NCBI GenBank assembly: GCA_029204225.1
Contig: CM055097.1
Coordinates: 8,635,426 to 8,699,425, forward strand
Source: Diphasiastrum complanatum
Lineage: Eukaryota > Streptophyta > Lycopodiopsida > Lycopodiales > Lycopodiaceae
DNA length: 64,000 bases
Reading direction: 5' to 3'
Below the pieces are notes generated by a model that was given only the letters and a program-made list of their open reading frames with translations, was not told where the DNA came from and ran no database searches. Every line of letters starts with the position of its first letter. Position 1 is the stretch's first letter. Made by a program: the position numbers and the translations under genes. Of the stretch, positions 11,427-23,399 are shown in pieces.

Positions 11427-12696
11427 CTCCGAACTGCTTAAAATTTCACCTGTAGGCTATAAAGTCTATGCTGGAGCCAACCGTGATGTCAAAAATTGAT
11501 AATAATGACCTGCAATTTCTAGCTTACCAGGCCACCCGCCACTCTTTCACCAAATTGAAAGCCAAACTGGCGTCATTTTCCAAAATGCTTCACGTCACCA
11601 ACTCCCAGTTTCCATCCCAATGGAATGGTGAAATCACTTCTGGCGCACTTTGAACACTTTCTCCACGACAATCACTCTGTTTTGGTGTATCGTACTTGCA
11701 GGTACAATCCAGGTGCCCTTTGTTTGGAGGCTATAGCCTTTCGTTTGGCCAAAATAGGCTAAAGGAGGTGAAAATAAGGGCAATTTGGGTTTTTGAACTG
11801 TTTCTTCAGTGTGAAGAAACTTCACCCTTCAAAAACTTGGGACCCAACAATTTTTTCAGTTTGAAGATTTTTAATGAAGTTGCAATGCACTTTGCACTTC
11901 AGACCCCTTCAGACTTTTTCACTTCAATCCAACGAATCCTTTAGACCCAATGACCCACCTGTCGTGAAATAACCATCATCGATCTGTGTGAATCGAGATC
12001 GGACGGCTGTCCACGCTTTTGTGCATTGATCAAAGGCCTTCGAAGCACTGAGCACTTCGGGCCGCTAGCTAACAATCTAGACTGGGGGCACGAGAGTTCC
12101 CGTGACCTCTCCTCCTCTTCTCTCTCTGCGATGGAGTTCTTCTCTCGCCTTCACATGCTATGGCAGCTCCAAATGGATCGAATTGGCTGCCTTCCTTCTC
12201 CACGGCCAGTCGCGGCCTCCCTACTGCTGAATCGCGCTACCAAGGCACCCATTCACAGCATCTCACAGCTTTAAAAACGACCTCCTACAAGGAGATATCC
12301 CAGATTTTGTCCCTTGAAACCCTAGCAATTTTGAAGAGAAGAATATATTGGGCTTTACTCAGGCTTTTCCTGAGCTTTCCTTTGCAGCTCCTAATTGGCT
12401 AAGGTTGCCCTACTACAAGCTATCTTCTGCTCCAAACCGCTCTTTAAACGGTATTCAATTGGATTCAAACCAATCACAAATGCCAAGCAACCCTCCAGAA
12501 GAATTTTTCAACTTCAAACTTTGCTTGCTTTCTGATTCAACCAACAATTCCCTGTCTCTGAATCCTTTTTACAGTTTTGAGCCGTTCCACGAATCTCCAC
12601 AGACTCGGTTTTGTGCTTCCTAGCCAACAAATCGTCGTAAATTTGCAGCTCTCTGTTCTTGTCCGGTGATTCAAGCCACCAAGGGCTCTGATACCA
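11427..12696 (-). other. Untranslated leader of element C
   Basis: About 1.27 kb between the primer site at 12686-12696 and the gag ATG. Short open frames occur on both strands but none resembles a known protein. The length is large for a copia leader. Confidence 0.65.
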
Positions 12697-12945
12697 AGTT
12701 AAGAAAACACAATTGAAAACACTCGACCGGATCAATCACCATAGCACAACGTCAAGTGCAACAAGAACTCAAAATTGCTCTCCTCAAACTGTATATTCAA
12801 CTTATTCGTAAGTACAAAGATGAGTTCCTTAAAAACACTCAAAGGGCTCGTAAAAGAAAGATGGCCCAATAACTCTAGAACTAAGCACATGTGGTGCCGT
12901 CGAAATAAGAAAGTACTGTATAAGTCGATCATTGCTATTTTAACT
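12697..12945 (-). repeat. 5' LTR of element C (249 bp)
   Basis: The partner of 6948-7196, with identical length and the same AGTTAA/TTAACT ends. The primer site follows immediately on the inner side, and the CCGAG target duplication lies on the outer side at 12946-12950. Confidence 0.93.
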
Positions 12946-12950
12946 CCGAG

Positions 12951-13660
12951 ATGTATCTCAAGATCCTTTTAGTATTTTTCCAATGTATCACTAATGGATC
13001 TTGCATATATTGACTTAGCTTACACACACTAAAGCATAGATCAGGCCTAGTTATGATGATCCACATTAAGGAGCCTATAAGTTGCCTATAAAGAGTGATG
13101 TCCATAAAGGATGCTTCATCACTTTTACTGAGCATTTTTACATCTTGCTCCATTGGTGTTTCTACATGCTTGCAATCTTGCATTTTGAATCTATTGAGCA
13201 AAATTTGAGCATACTTAGTTTGACTAATGAAGATGAAATCTGAACCTCTAAGTACTTCTATGCCCAATATAAAGTGAAGTTGACCAAGATCTACCATCTT
13301 AGATTCTAGTGATAGATTTTTCTTGGTTTTTTCAATACCATCAATGTTATCACCACTAAGGATGATGTCATCTATATAAATCAATAAAAGTACAATGCCA
13401 TTTACATCATACATTATGTACAAAGTTGGATCATATTCACTTTGAGTGAATCCAATAGAAACTAAGAAATCATGAAGTCTTGAATTCCATGATCTTGATG
13501 CTTGCTTCAAACCATATAAGCTCCTTTGAAGATGACATACTTTACCTTCCATCCTGAGCTTGATAAAGCCTTGTGGCTGCTGCATGAAGATGTCTTCTTC
13601 CAAATAACCATTTAAGAATGCATTAGAAACATCCATAGGGCAACTTGCCCATAATTGCAT
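12951..13660 (-). pseudogene. Reverse transcriptase segment of element B
   Basis: The minus strand encodes DVSNAFLNGYLEEDIFMQQP, SLYGLKQASRSW, the catalytic LLIYIDDIILSGDN, LGQLHFILGIEVL, LYRQLIGSLMW and KRILRYIS, where element C interrupts the frame. The N-terminal part of RT, all of integrase and the protease are missing. Upstream, the frame runs straight into gag at about 13640, which shows a large internal deletion. The downstream continuation is the RNase H at 6410-6942. Confidence 0.92.
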
Positions 13661-14158
13661 AGCCTTGCACTAGGTTAGAAAAATCCACACTCAAACCATT
13701 CAAGATTAGTTGAACAAGTTCACTTTCCTTAATGGAATCTCCTATGTAAGCAAGCTCCTTGTTTAAGTACTTAACTCTCAACACATATGAATGTCCACTC
13801 TCTCCTTTAGCTTGAAAACATTGAAGGACTTGATTCTTCAAGGATAACAACTTTGAAGTATTCTTGGATTCATATATCTTTTGAAGAGTTTCCCATGCTT
13901 CTTAGGCGAGGTGAAAGCACCTACCTCCTTAAGAAGCTCATTAGCTACATTCATTTTTATACAATGGAGAGCAACCTTGCATCTCTGTTTGTATTTTGTA
14001 GCTTCTTGAGGGTGAATGGGCTCATCCTCTTCACCACTCACTATATCCATTAGATCTTGTAAAATAAGAATCGATTCCATTCTTAGCTTCCAAATTGAGT
14101 AATTAGAAGCATTCAATCTATCATGTGAATCCAAAAAATATGCATTCATTGAAGCCAT
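13623..14158 (-). pseudogene. gag of element B, joined to RT by internal deletion
   Basis: The start is ATG at 14158 (MASMNAYFLDSHDRLNASNY, then the gag motif SIWKLRMESILILQDLMD). A frame change near 13845 leads to the second half (VLRVKYLNKELAYIGDSIK, ELVQLILNGL). The zinc knuckle is absent because gag joins the middle of RT at about 13640, out of frame. The gag sequence is close to those of A (127) and L (63337), so B belongs to the same broad clade. It is non-coding as it stands. Confidence 0.88.
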
Positions 14159-15053
14159 CTATCTTTAAACAAGATCTTGATCACAAGAATAGATGCAAAA
14201 TAGAAATGATTGAAAGACCAGCTATCCCACTACCTAGGGGCTTGAGAAAGCTTAAAACTTGACCTCTCAATAAGATCCTACCTGATCTTAAGCCAAAGCA
14301 AATATATGAATGTCAACAAGAATGGAAACTAGCTTGAATTTGCATAAAAAATGGACTCTACCCCAAAAACCATCTAAAAACACTCTAAAAAAGCAAAAAC
14401 AATTAAAAATGCAACAAAACTAGTTAGTGAAACCTATCCCCGGAAACGGCACCACTCAAGAGCAACAACAAGCAAAACATAACAAGAGCATAAGCAAGAT
14501 TGATTAGCAAATGATGATGCTTGAGCTCTCAAAATAGTAGAGTCTCCTCCTCTCTATTAAGCATGAAAGTGGGTTACAAAACACAAATGAATCTATGGTG
14601 TAGGTAGAAACACACCCCACCTGCCACCATTTGACTTTTGATTAATCCCAAAAACTTAGTAACTTAATCTAAGCTTAACTTTGGCCTTCTAATATTATTT
14701 TAGTTACATGGCCCAAAGTCAACTTTATTGCTAAAATTATTTATTTACAAGTGCTCATTGGGCCACAAGCTTATACACGCAACATGCCACAACCCTCGAA
14801 ACTATTTCTACAAACATTGACTTTTTATTTATTTACACGCATGGTGGAAATACCCCCAACACAGACTACATCTAGTTCCCCAACCGAGAGGAGAGAGAAA
14901 CATCTCCCCAATCCCTTGAAGAGCACATCAAGCACTACCACACAATTGTTGCCGCCCTCTCAGAAGCCCTCCGCCTCGCCTACAACATGCTCTGAACCCT
15001 CTATTATGACTGCAATAACATCCAGCCACTCTCATCCCTGCTATAACGCGGCC
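14159..15053 (-). other. Leader remnant and gypsy-type primer site with adjoining LTR-like DNA
   Basis: 14159-14435 has no ORF of note and is A-rich. On the minus strand, 14436-14453 reads TGGTGCCGTTTCCGGGGA, which resembles the primer site of Athila-type Ty3/gypsy elements (TGGCGCCGTTGCC type) rather than the tRNA-Met site of copia. The DNA to its right (14454-15053) would then be the end of a gypsy 5' LTR on the minus strand, but no partner LTR is present. One edge of a probable inversion falls in this stretch. Confidence 0.4.
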
Positions 15054-15799
<746 letters not shown>

Positions 15800-16400
15800 T
15801 GGTATCAGAGTTATTGTTACAGGTTATTGAAGGATCATCCATCTTTATCAAAGATCTGGAGGAGTTACCAATTCTAGAGTGTGCCAGATTGATTTCTACT
15901 CAAAAATCAAGCATTTTTCATGTGTAGAATTGATTTTTTGTAAATCAAAACTCAATTTACGTTTATGAACTTGAACTAGGCCGATTTCACACATCACTTG
16001 CTAGATTTGGGCTACTTGAATTGCATTAGATAGGTCTCATTGAAGACTACAAGATTCTATATCAACTTTGTAGCATTTGCATGTAAAATTTGGATGATTC
16101 AAGTTTTTGTAATTTTGTCAAAACTCTAAATTTATTTGGATATCTTGTTTTTGAGGTTGCTGGACTTCTCAAGAGTGTGTTTCAAGTTTACGAAATGTAA
16201 AAGTTCATGAGATTGTAGGTTGGATTATGCGTTGATCAACTATCTTCCATTCTATGTGTTGATTTTGTTAGGTTTGGTGCAAGAAAGATATTTGTGAGGT
16301 TCCATATCTTTGTGATTTCTTCTTGAGCTCATTTGTTGACATTCAATAGAGTGGTTTGTGCTTTGGAACAAGTTCAAAGAGAGGATCAAGTCATTGCAAC

Positions 16401-17710
16401 ATGGCTAAAAATGGAGGCTTTATGTTGGAAAGCAATGATAGGCTTACCTCAAGCAACTATTCTAGTACTTGGAAGGTGAGAATGGAGTCTCTCCTTGAGA
16501 TGAATGAGTTGTTGGACATTGTTGTAGGAGTGAAAGAAAGGCCCTTGGCACAACAATATCATATGAGGTATGACAAGACGGCTAAAAGAGTTCTACACAT
16601 CATAAAGATGAATATTACTAATGAGCTTCTCAAGGAAGTTGGTAAGTGCAATTCATCTAATGAGGCTTTGGAAGCTTTGAAGAAGCTTTATGAATCCAAG
16701 TCTACATCAAGAGTACTTACTATTAGAAGGAAAATCTTTCAAAGTATGCAAAAGAAGGAATAGAGTGCTCATGCTTTTGTATTGAGAGTTAAAGCATTTA
16801 ATAATGCGCTAGCATGCATTGATCAGAGCATTAAGGAGGTTGAACTTGTGCAATTTATAATTAATGGCTTACTTGATGATCATGCTAATCTTGTTTAGAG
16901 CTTTGCTATTCAAAGAACTTTTCCAAGCATGGTGGATTTGCAAGAGATCTTGGTGAATGAATAATGTAGGCTTCAAGCAAGAGGTGGATCTACAAGATCT
17001 CAAGATGGAGAGGATGCTATGTTCATCAAGGGAAAATTTAAGGGCAAAGGTAAAAGAAAATGGTCTAAAGGGCAAGATCAAGGTGAGACTTCATATTTTG
17101 GCAAGAAGAAAGATAGATCCAAGTTGAAATGCTTTTATTGTGGTATCAAAGGGCATTTTGCTAGTGATTGCTTCAAAAAGAAGAGAGATCAAGGTGATAA
17201 GCAAGGAAATCCAACTCTAGATGATGATGGAGTTGATGATGAAAACACAAATGATGATGCTTTTGTGATGTCTTCATGTTTGGTTGCTAATGTTGGAGAT
17301 ATTGATCCCTAGTGGATTGATAGTGGAGCAATCTCACACATGACTTTTCACAAAGAATATTTCACATCTTTGTTGGCATATGGAGATGACAAGAGAGGGT
17401 GATCTACACGGCCAATGATGGTGAGTGTGCAATCAAAGGGATTGGCACAATTCCTCTTTCTCTCTCTACAAATAGGAATGTTCATTAGAAAGATGTTTTG
17501 TTCATACCTTCTATTACTAAGAACTTACTTAGTGTTAGCCAAATGCTAAGCAAGGGTCTTAAGGTTGAGTTTTATGGTGATACATGCTTGATCAAGAAAA
17601 CGAATATTCAGATTGCAAAAGGTAAAAGGCAAGGGAAGTTATTCAAACTAGATGCATCTATCTTGAGGTTTGGGGGTCCTCTTTCAAAACCACTCCTTGT
17701 ACACTTGTAA
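16401..17710 (+). pseudogene. gag and protease remnant of copia element F
   Basis: ATG 16401 opens a gag closely related to that of D (GGFMLESNDRLTSSNYS, TWKVRMESLLEMNELLD). In-frame stops follow: TAG at about 16762, then near 16898 and 16963. The zinc knuckle CFYCGIKGHFASDC lies at about 17130-17170. After a stop at about 17310 the protease reads WIDSGAISHMTFHKEYF, with the DSG site kept. Then come a frameshift and the GAG-pre-integrase start (LSVSQMLSKGLKVEF, GKRQGKLFKLDAS) to about 17670. Integrase, RT, RNase H and the 3' LTR are absent; unrelated sequence follows. The coding capacity is lost. Confidence 0.88.
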
Positions 17711-18195
17711 ATAAGTGATTAGGCTAATTTTGGAAGTGGATTAGCTCATGGTAGTGTAGGCTAGTTACACTTGGCTTGATGCTAGAGGATTAGTGACATA
17801 ACACCTCTTGATCTCATTTGTCAGTTTGGGCCAATCATATTGTGAGGTGCACCAAAATGGTCCAGTCATTGTAAGAGGTGGCATGTAGGAGTCCAATCAA
17901 AGTAAGAGGTGGTGTTTCTAGAGGTCCAATCAATTTCCTTCATTTCCACACTCTTGGATCTCGAGCTACTATGAGTGGGAGTGAGGATGAGTCCATAATT
18001 AGTTTTTTGTAGCAAGATTGAGAGATAGCAAGCTCCAACACTTAGTTTTTTGTTTACATTCTCTCTCTAACTGAGAGCTCCATGTAGCATTCTCTCTCTA
18101 CCTGAGAGAAAGCAAGATCTATACTTAGTTTTTTGCATCAAAAGTGTCCTTTCATTATGTGTGCTGAATTGTGTATGATAGATGCATGTGTAGAG
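17711..18195 (+). repeat. Upstream part of an L-type LTR
   Basis: Phrases such as GGTCCAATCA followed by AAGAGGTGG, and TCTCTCTCTACCTGAGAG, repeat those in the LTR at 61990-62597 in the same order. The stretch ends with GATGCATGTGTAGAG, directly before LTR G. Joined to the minus strand of 5721-5541, it would reconstitute an uninterrupted L-type LTR. Confidence 0.55.
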
Positions 18196-18856
18196 TGTTA
18201 AATTTACACAAGCTAGTTTGCACAATTACCACTTGTAAATGACTTTGAGGCCATGTTGTGGGATGTCACACATGTCAAAAGCATAGGATACCTTATTCTA
18301 AGTCAAATCATTAACCTAGCTTTGGAATGGTACCTTTGGGATATGTCCAAAGAGTGCATAGATAGGGTAGTAGGAGCTAAAAATAGCATTTTTCTCATTC
18401 TTTTTGGATCTCGAGGCATTGACCCTAAATAGGGTGGATCAAGTGGATATTTAGGTTAGATGTTAGGGTTAGGTTATGATGAATACATATAAGCTCTAAT
18501 ATGCTCAGATCTGAGCTCTACATGTATAGATACTGTGATGGGATTTCCATCCAATTATGAGCAAAATCGAGAATTTCCTTCTTGACTAGTTTGAGTCTAT
18601 GATTTGATTGATGAATGCTATTGGCATATGGTTTTCTATGATGATTGAATGAGTTTGGAGTTGCAGGTACAGTACACAGGCCGCAGTAGGCCATACTTTC
18701 ACACGTGTGAAGAGTTTTGGAGCTAATTCATGGAGTTCAAGCCAAGATAAGCTAGGAATCAATGTAATGATTAGTAATCTAGTTCTAGATCTTGTTTGGA
18801 TCTCAAGTACGTGCTTTCTCCATGATTTTTGGGATTATTTTGCTGCATTTTTATCA
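18196..18856 (+). repeat. LTR G (661 bp), 5' LTR with primer site; same family as the B LTR
   Basis: It runs from TGTTAAATTTACACAAG to TTTTTATCA, followed by TGGTATCAAAGCC (18857-18869), a tRNA-Met type primer site. It is homologous along its whole length to the reverse strand of 5727-6396. It is flanked on the left by TAGAG, and carries TCACACGTGTGA at 18700. The internal part after the primer site does not contain gag. Confidence 0.9.
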
Positions 18857-19400
18857 TGGTATCAAAGCCATTCCAAGAAATGAGCTTCACTTCATGCTAG
18901 AATCATAGATTTTGATGCAATTCAAGCATTGATTGCTATCTAGACATAATCTATGAGTAGTACCTTCAATTATTGATCAATTTGAGTGAAGAGGGATCTA
19001 ATGGTTTTTTATTTATAGGCTTTTTAGCTTCAAAATCCGAGTTATGGTGATCTCTTATCAATTGGATCAAAATAGCAAGTATTTTGCACTCTCATGATAT
19101 TGATGCTACTCAATTTGTGGAGTCTATCACAAGGAATAGTTTTCAATCAATCAAAAGGAAGGTAGATCCTTGTCTTTGGTATTGTAATAGGTCATTCTTA
19201 GACTTATGAAAGTCTTAGAACTTCAATTTTGGGGTCAGCCCAAAGACTTTGATAAGTGCTCATCAAGGAATGCAATTCTAGTCAAGATTGTGTTCAATTT
19301 TTTGCTTGATTTGTCAGATAGTTTGGATTGATTATTGCATAATGATTCAAGCTGATCTTGTAGGAATGATTTGAAGAGGCATTTTGTGTGGTTTATTGTG
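18857..19400 (+). other. Leader sequence after LTR G
   Basis: AT-rich sequence with no coding similarity visible, ending about where the gypsy-like element E begins. It is probably the untranslated leader separated from the gag of element B by an inversion. The right-hand boundary is approximate. Confidence 0.45.
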
Positions 19401-20021
19401 TTTAGACTATTCTCAGCTAGCGGAGGAGGTGTGAGGGGTACTGGAGACCCAAAACAGCCTTTAAGGGCTTAGCATCCATTCACAAAACTGAAAAAACCAT
19501 AAAAATAGCTCAAATCTTTTTTTGGAGGGAAAAGAGGCAAAAATCTCATCAGATTTTGTCTATTCAAAATCTAGTGGGAACCAACCTTTGCACGATTGGC
19601 AGCAACTCTAGGGTACTGTCTCAGACCTGCATAGAAGCCTACGAAGGTTCCTACTAATCAAATCTTGAAAAATCTCAAAAAAACCATAAAAATTCAAAAA
19701 ACCCTTGAAAAGTAAAAAAAAATTCAAATCTTCATCAAAACCTTCGCAGAGCTCTCTGAAGTTCCATCTCAATAAAACCAGGGCATAGAGAAGCTTGCAA
19801 AGGTTATTTCCCAATTTAAGTGCTCTTGAGAAGGTTCCTAGTGGAAAAAAGATGGGAAAATTAGGCTGAAGCCTCGTAGACACCCAAAATTTCAGTTCTA
19901 GTGGCCAAGAACCTTTGTAGAGAATTTTGAAGTTCCATCTTAGTGAGACAAGGACACAGAAGAGTCTGCGAAGGTTAGTTTGATTCTATGAGTAGAAAAT
20001 TGGATTTGAGTGCCTAAAAAT

Positions 20022-20675
20022 TGTGGAGGATTTCAGATCATTCAAGATCCAATCCATGTCCCTGATCTTTGGTTACAAAAAGGAGCAAACCAACAATCCT
20101 GCCAATGTAGAAAAATCAACATCTACATACAAAATGAGATGCAAACTCTAAGAGATACTAATAAAAAATGAACCAAAATATGAAATATGTTTGCTGTCCA
20201 TACAATTATAGTACTCTACTGTATTTCACACGTGTGGAACCGAAAATAGCAAAATATGAGCATTCTACACACAAGATTGCAAGATAACACCATGAGAGTG
20301 CACCAGTGAGTAGTAGAACCCAAAGAGAACCATGTATAATGATGAAATGAGAGAGAGGAGAGAGAAGATGTGTCTCTCCACGAGTTACATCCCTTTATAG
20401 AGTGTCCAAACCCTATTTGGCCACTTGGCTTTCCCTCCAAAATGTAAACCCTACTATTTTTGGGTCTAGATTCAATGTACCCAAAGTTCAAATTTGAATC
20501 TCTCTCAAACTCGACTACCAACTTTCCCACACTTTCAAAAAGTGTTTTTTGAATGTATTTTAAACTAATATAACTTCAAAAAGTTTATCTCTAAGTCTAA
20601 AATGAGTTTTGGCCTCTTATTGACAATTTACCAAAATATGACTAAATTAGACTAAACTAGTTGAAATCTCTCACA
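20022..20675 (-). repeat. 3' LTR of element D (654 bp)
   Basis: Sense start TGTGAGAGATTTC, sense end CCTCCACA. It contains TCACACGTGTGG at 20227 and a short GA-rich run near 20350. Confidence 0.93.
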
Positions 20676-22340
20676 CTCCCTCTTCAACTAGTTTTGGCAT
20701 AGTTTTAACCATACTTCTTTGATCCAACTTTAGAATGATCTCCATCCTAAGTATAGATCTCCTTTCTAAGGTTCTAAAGTATCTTTCATGATTGATATAG
20801 AGAATAGTGTCCAAATTGGATGCTTCACTATCTCTTACATCAATTTTACACATCAAGATATAACTAGAACATGAAGAACCAAATAGAATGTGAGTAAAAT
20901 GATTCCTCCATGTTTCAAACTTTGAACTCTCTGGAAAATTATAGCAACCAAACAATAAATGTGAGTGATGACCATTTGCTTGCTTATCTCCTCCAACTTT
21001 GTCCTTTCTTGATATGTCTCCACCATAAAACTCCATGAATGAGCCTCCATCTCCATCTTGCTACAAAAAACCATCAAACCTTGGAAATCCATGATTAGAT
21101 GAGTACATAAATGATGCAAATCCAGCACCACATGACTCCATGAACCAAGTAGTTTGCACTAGTCCATCTTCAAGATCTACTTGACACAAGAAAATGACCA
21201 TGAATTCACCAAAAATTGACAATTCCAAGTATTGGCACCAAGTAGCTCAACACTTGAGAACTTAGACATGGATGAGTGACATAATGAACCTCCAATAGCT
21301 TCATTTCCATCAGCAAAACCAGCCAAAAATGCTAGTACAACTCCAACAATAAGATATTGCAAGACAATGTAGCTAGTTTGTCCATATCTTGACAATTTGC
21401 ACACATCCACATGAAATAGCTCAAACATGAGATAGAACAAGTAAAGTAAACTTGAACAACACTTCCTTGATGCTCCTTTGACCTTACTTGAGTCTTCAAT
21501 AAGCTGCAAAAACAGATCCATAACATCTTTGCCAAATAACCTTCCTTTGATGCTCTTGACTAGCTCCAAATTGCCACCTTTCCTTTTGTGTTGTTGAAGC
21601 TCTTTGAGACCAACCTCTTGATCTTCCTCTTGACCATCAAAGTCATTGAAAAAAATTTGTTTTCCAGATCCATTACTTGCTTTTCTAGTATGAAAACCAA
21701 GAGAACCAATATCCACTTGCATAGATGATCATCTACACAAGAAAATTATCCAAAACATGTGAGTAAAGCAAAATGAGTCGCTTCCACTTACTTACCTTTC
21801 TCTTGATTGTCAAAGATATCAAAGATTATGAATATCTTCAGACCTGAACCTCTGGAAATACTCCCTCTCAAACATATGATCTATATCCAACAAGATCTCA
21901 ATGCTTGATCTTGAATTTCCACAAAGGTTAGTGAAAACAATGTCACCAATGTCACCATCATAAATCAAAAGATAGATTCCAAACTTTCCATCCAACATGA
22001 AGTAGAGTAGGTGAAGATGAGTATAAAACCTAATAAATCCAGCCTTCTTGAGTCCATAACAAACCTCAATAAGCTCACCAATGAGATCTCCCTTGCCTTG
22101 AAGAAATTGCTTCTCGATTTGCTCCATGTAGCCTTCTCCAACCAACCTTTTGCCATCTTGATCATGAGTGATCAATTCATAATCATAGAATCCTTTGAGT
22201 CGATGAAGAGATGTGAGATCCATGCCTTGGATCTTCCCAAGAACCAATCTTCCATTGTTCTTTCCTTCATAAGAATCCCTCTTAATGATTGCATCATAAG
22301 AAGTAAAAACCTCAAAAAGATTAGAAGCCAAGAAAAAAAA
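20676..22340 (-). pseudogene. Unrecognised coding module of element D (shared with element O)
   Basis: Minus-strand open frames at 21819-22331, 21177-21722 and 20671-21036 appear to be one longer ORF broken by frameshifts. This is inferred because element O (59990-60631) keeps the first two joined in one frame. Conserved blocks include ITHDQDGKRLVGE, QFLQGKGDLIG, HLHLLYFMLDGKFGIYLL, DHMFEREYFQRF, NLELVKSIKG and, near the end, NFPESSKFETWRNHF and ILYIN. No retroviral, zinc-finger or nuclease motif is recognised. A hydrophobic stretch lies near 21310-21380. It occupies the place of pol; it may be captured host sequence or a fast-diverging element protein. Function unknown. Confidence 0.6.
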
Positions 22341-23394
22341 TGATTAGTACCTTCAACATAAAGATGATTAAAGTACTCTCTCTTTTCAAACAAGAACTAA
22401 TACTCAATGTTTTAGGTAATGAATCATATGATAATGATTCTTCCTCACTATCATTCACAATGACATCATTCAAAGTACATCCTACTTTGAACTCTTCACA
22501 TACTTCTCTTCTTCTTGACTTGTGACTATCTCCCTCACCAAGTCTCTTGATAGAACCATTTGATCTACTCTCTTTATGAAGAAATGTGACTCCACTTGCT
22601 GGAAAAATGACTTTCTTGGACTCATCACAAAAGAATGTAGAAGAACGATATCCTTCATGAATGCACCTAGCAACATCTTTTGCCATATGATCAAAGAAAT
22701 CATTAACTACCATCTTTTCCAAGGAAGAACCTTCACCTCCATTGATGAAGTTAGCTCTTTCCTTACCTTCTGCATGCCTGCACTTGCCATGAAGAACCAT
22801 TGAAACACGATCATTATCCTTAAGACTAGTCAAGTTAGCACAAAGATGAACATCTCCAAGAAGCATATTAGATCTTGACCTAGATCTAGCATAAGGAAGC
22901 CTGTTAGACTTTGCATAAGGTCCACCAATCTTATTGATGATAAAAGGGAACTTTGGAAAGTTGAGACCAATCTCCTTTTCCATATCATCCTTTTTGTTAG
23001 CCATAACAAAAGCATCAAGCTTGAAAAGTCTACCTTGTCTATTGCCCCTAGCAACCAAGATTTCTTCCTTTGTAATGAAACAAGCATCACCACCAAACTT
23101 TACCATGTATCCTTTCTCTATCATTTGACCAACACTTAGCAAATTCTTTCAAAGTGAAGGAATGTAAAGAACACCATCAAGTCTTGCCTTCCTATTAGTA
23201 TAGAGACAAATAGGAATTGAACCAATACCTTCGATCACACACTCACCACCATTGGCCATGTGAATTGGCCCATCATAAGTGACCAAAGAAGTAAAGAACT
23301 CCTTGTGACTATTCATGTGTGAACTAGCTCCACTATCAATCCACCATGAATCTGTGTCACCTTCACTTGATATTGGACTTGAATAACACATCAA
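22321..23394 (-). pseudogene. Protease and GAG-pre-integrase remnant of element D
   Basis: Protease lies in 23149-23394 (WWIDSGASSHMNSHKEFF, catalytic DSG intact; HMANGGECVIEGIGSIP). A stop near 23149 is followed by LSVGQMIEKGYMVKFGGDAC and GRLFKLDAF. The integrase zinc region survives only as a scar (RLPYARSRSRSNMLLGDVHL), after which the sequence turns into a charged, unrecognised peptide ending at 22321. The integrase core motifs FIDDYSR and SDNGGEY are absent. The last 150 residues (for example KRLGEGDSHKSRRREVCEEF) are therefore not integrase and may belong to the novel module. Confidence 0.82.
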
Positions 23395-23399
23395 AAGAG

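Larger units (their letters stand above)
6948..12945 (-). mobile_element. Copia element C, full length with both LTRs, nested in element B
   Basis: Two 249-bp LTRs (6948-7196 and 12697-12945) bound about 5.5 kb of internal DNA read on the minus strand. The target duplication CCGAG is exact (6943-6947 and 12946-12950), and the host pol frame is restored when the insertion is removed. A primer site matching initiator tRNA-Met (TGGTATCAGAG, minus) lies at 12686-12696, and a polypurine tract (GAGGGAGAG, minus) at 7197-7205. The LTRs differ at about 15 of 249 positions by eye, so the insertion is not recent. The order gag, zinc knuckle, protease, integrase, RT, RNase H is that of copia. Confidence 0.95.

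Noticed and set aside
14436-14453. This gypsy-type primer site as belonging to element B
   Set aside because: B is copia and its LTR family (5727-6396, 18196-18856) ends in TATCA followed by a tRNA-Met site. The site here is of another class and must belong to a different element.
21177-21722. Hydrophobic stretch in the D module as an envelope-like transmembrane protein
   Set aside because: The membrane-like segment appears after the frame diverges from O, and no signal peptide, cysteine pattern or fusion peptide is visible.
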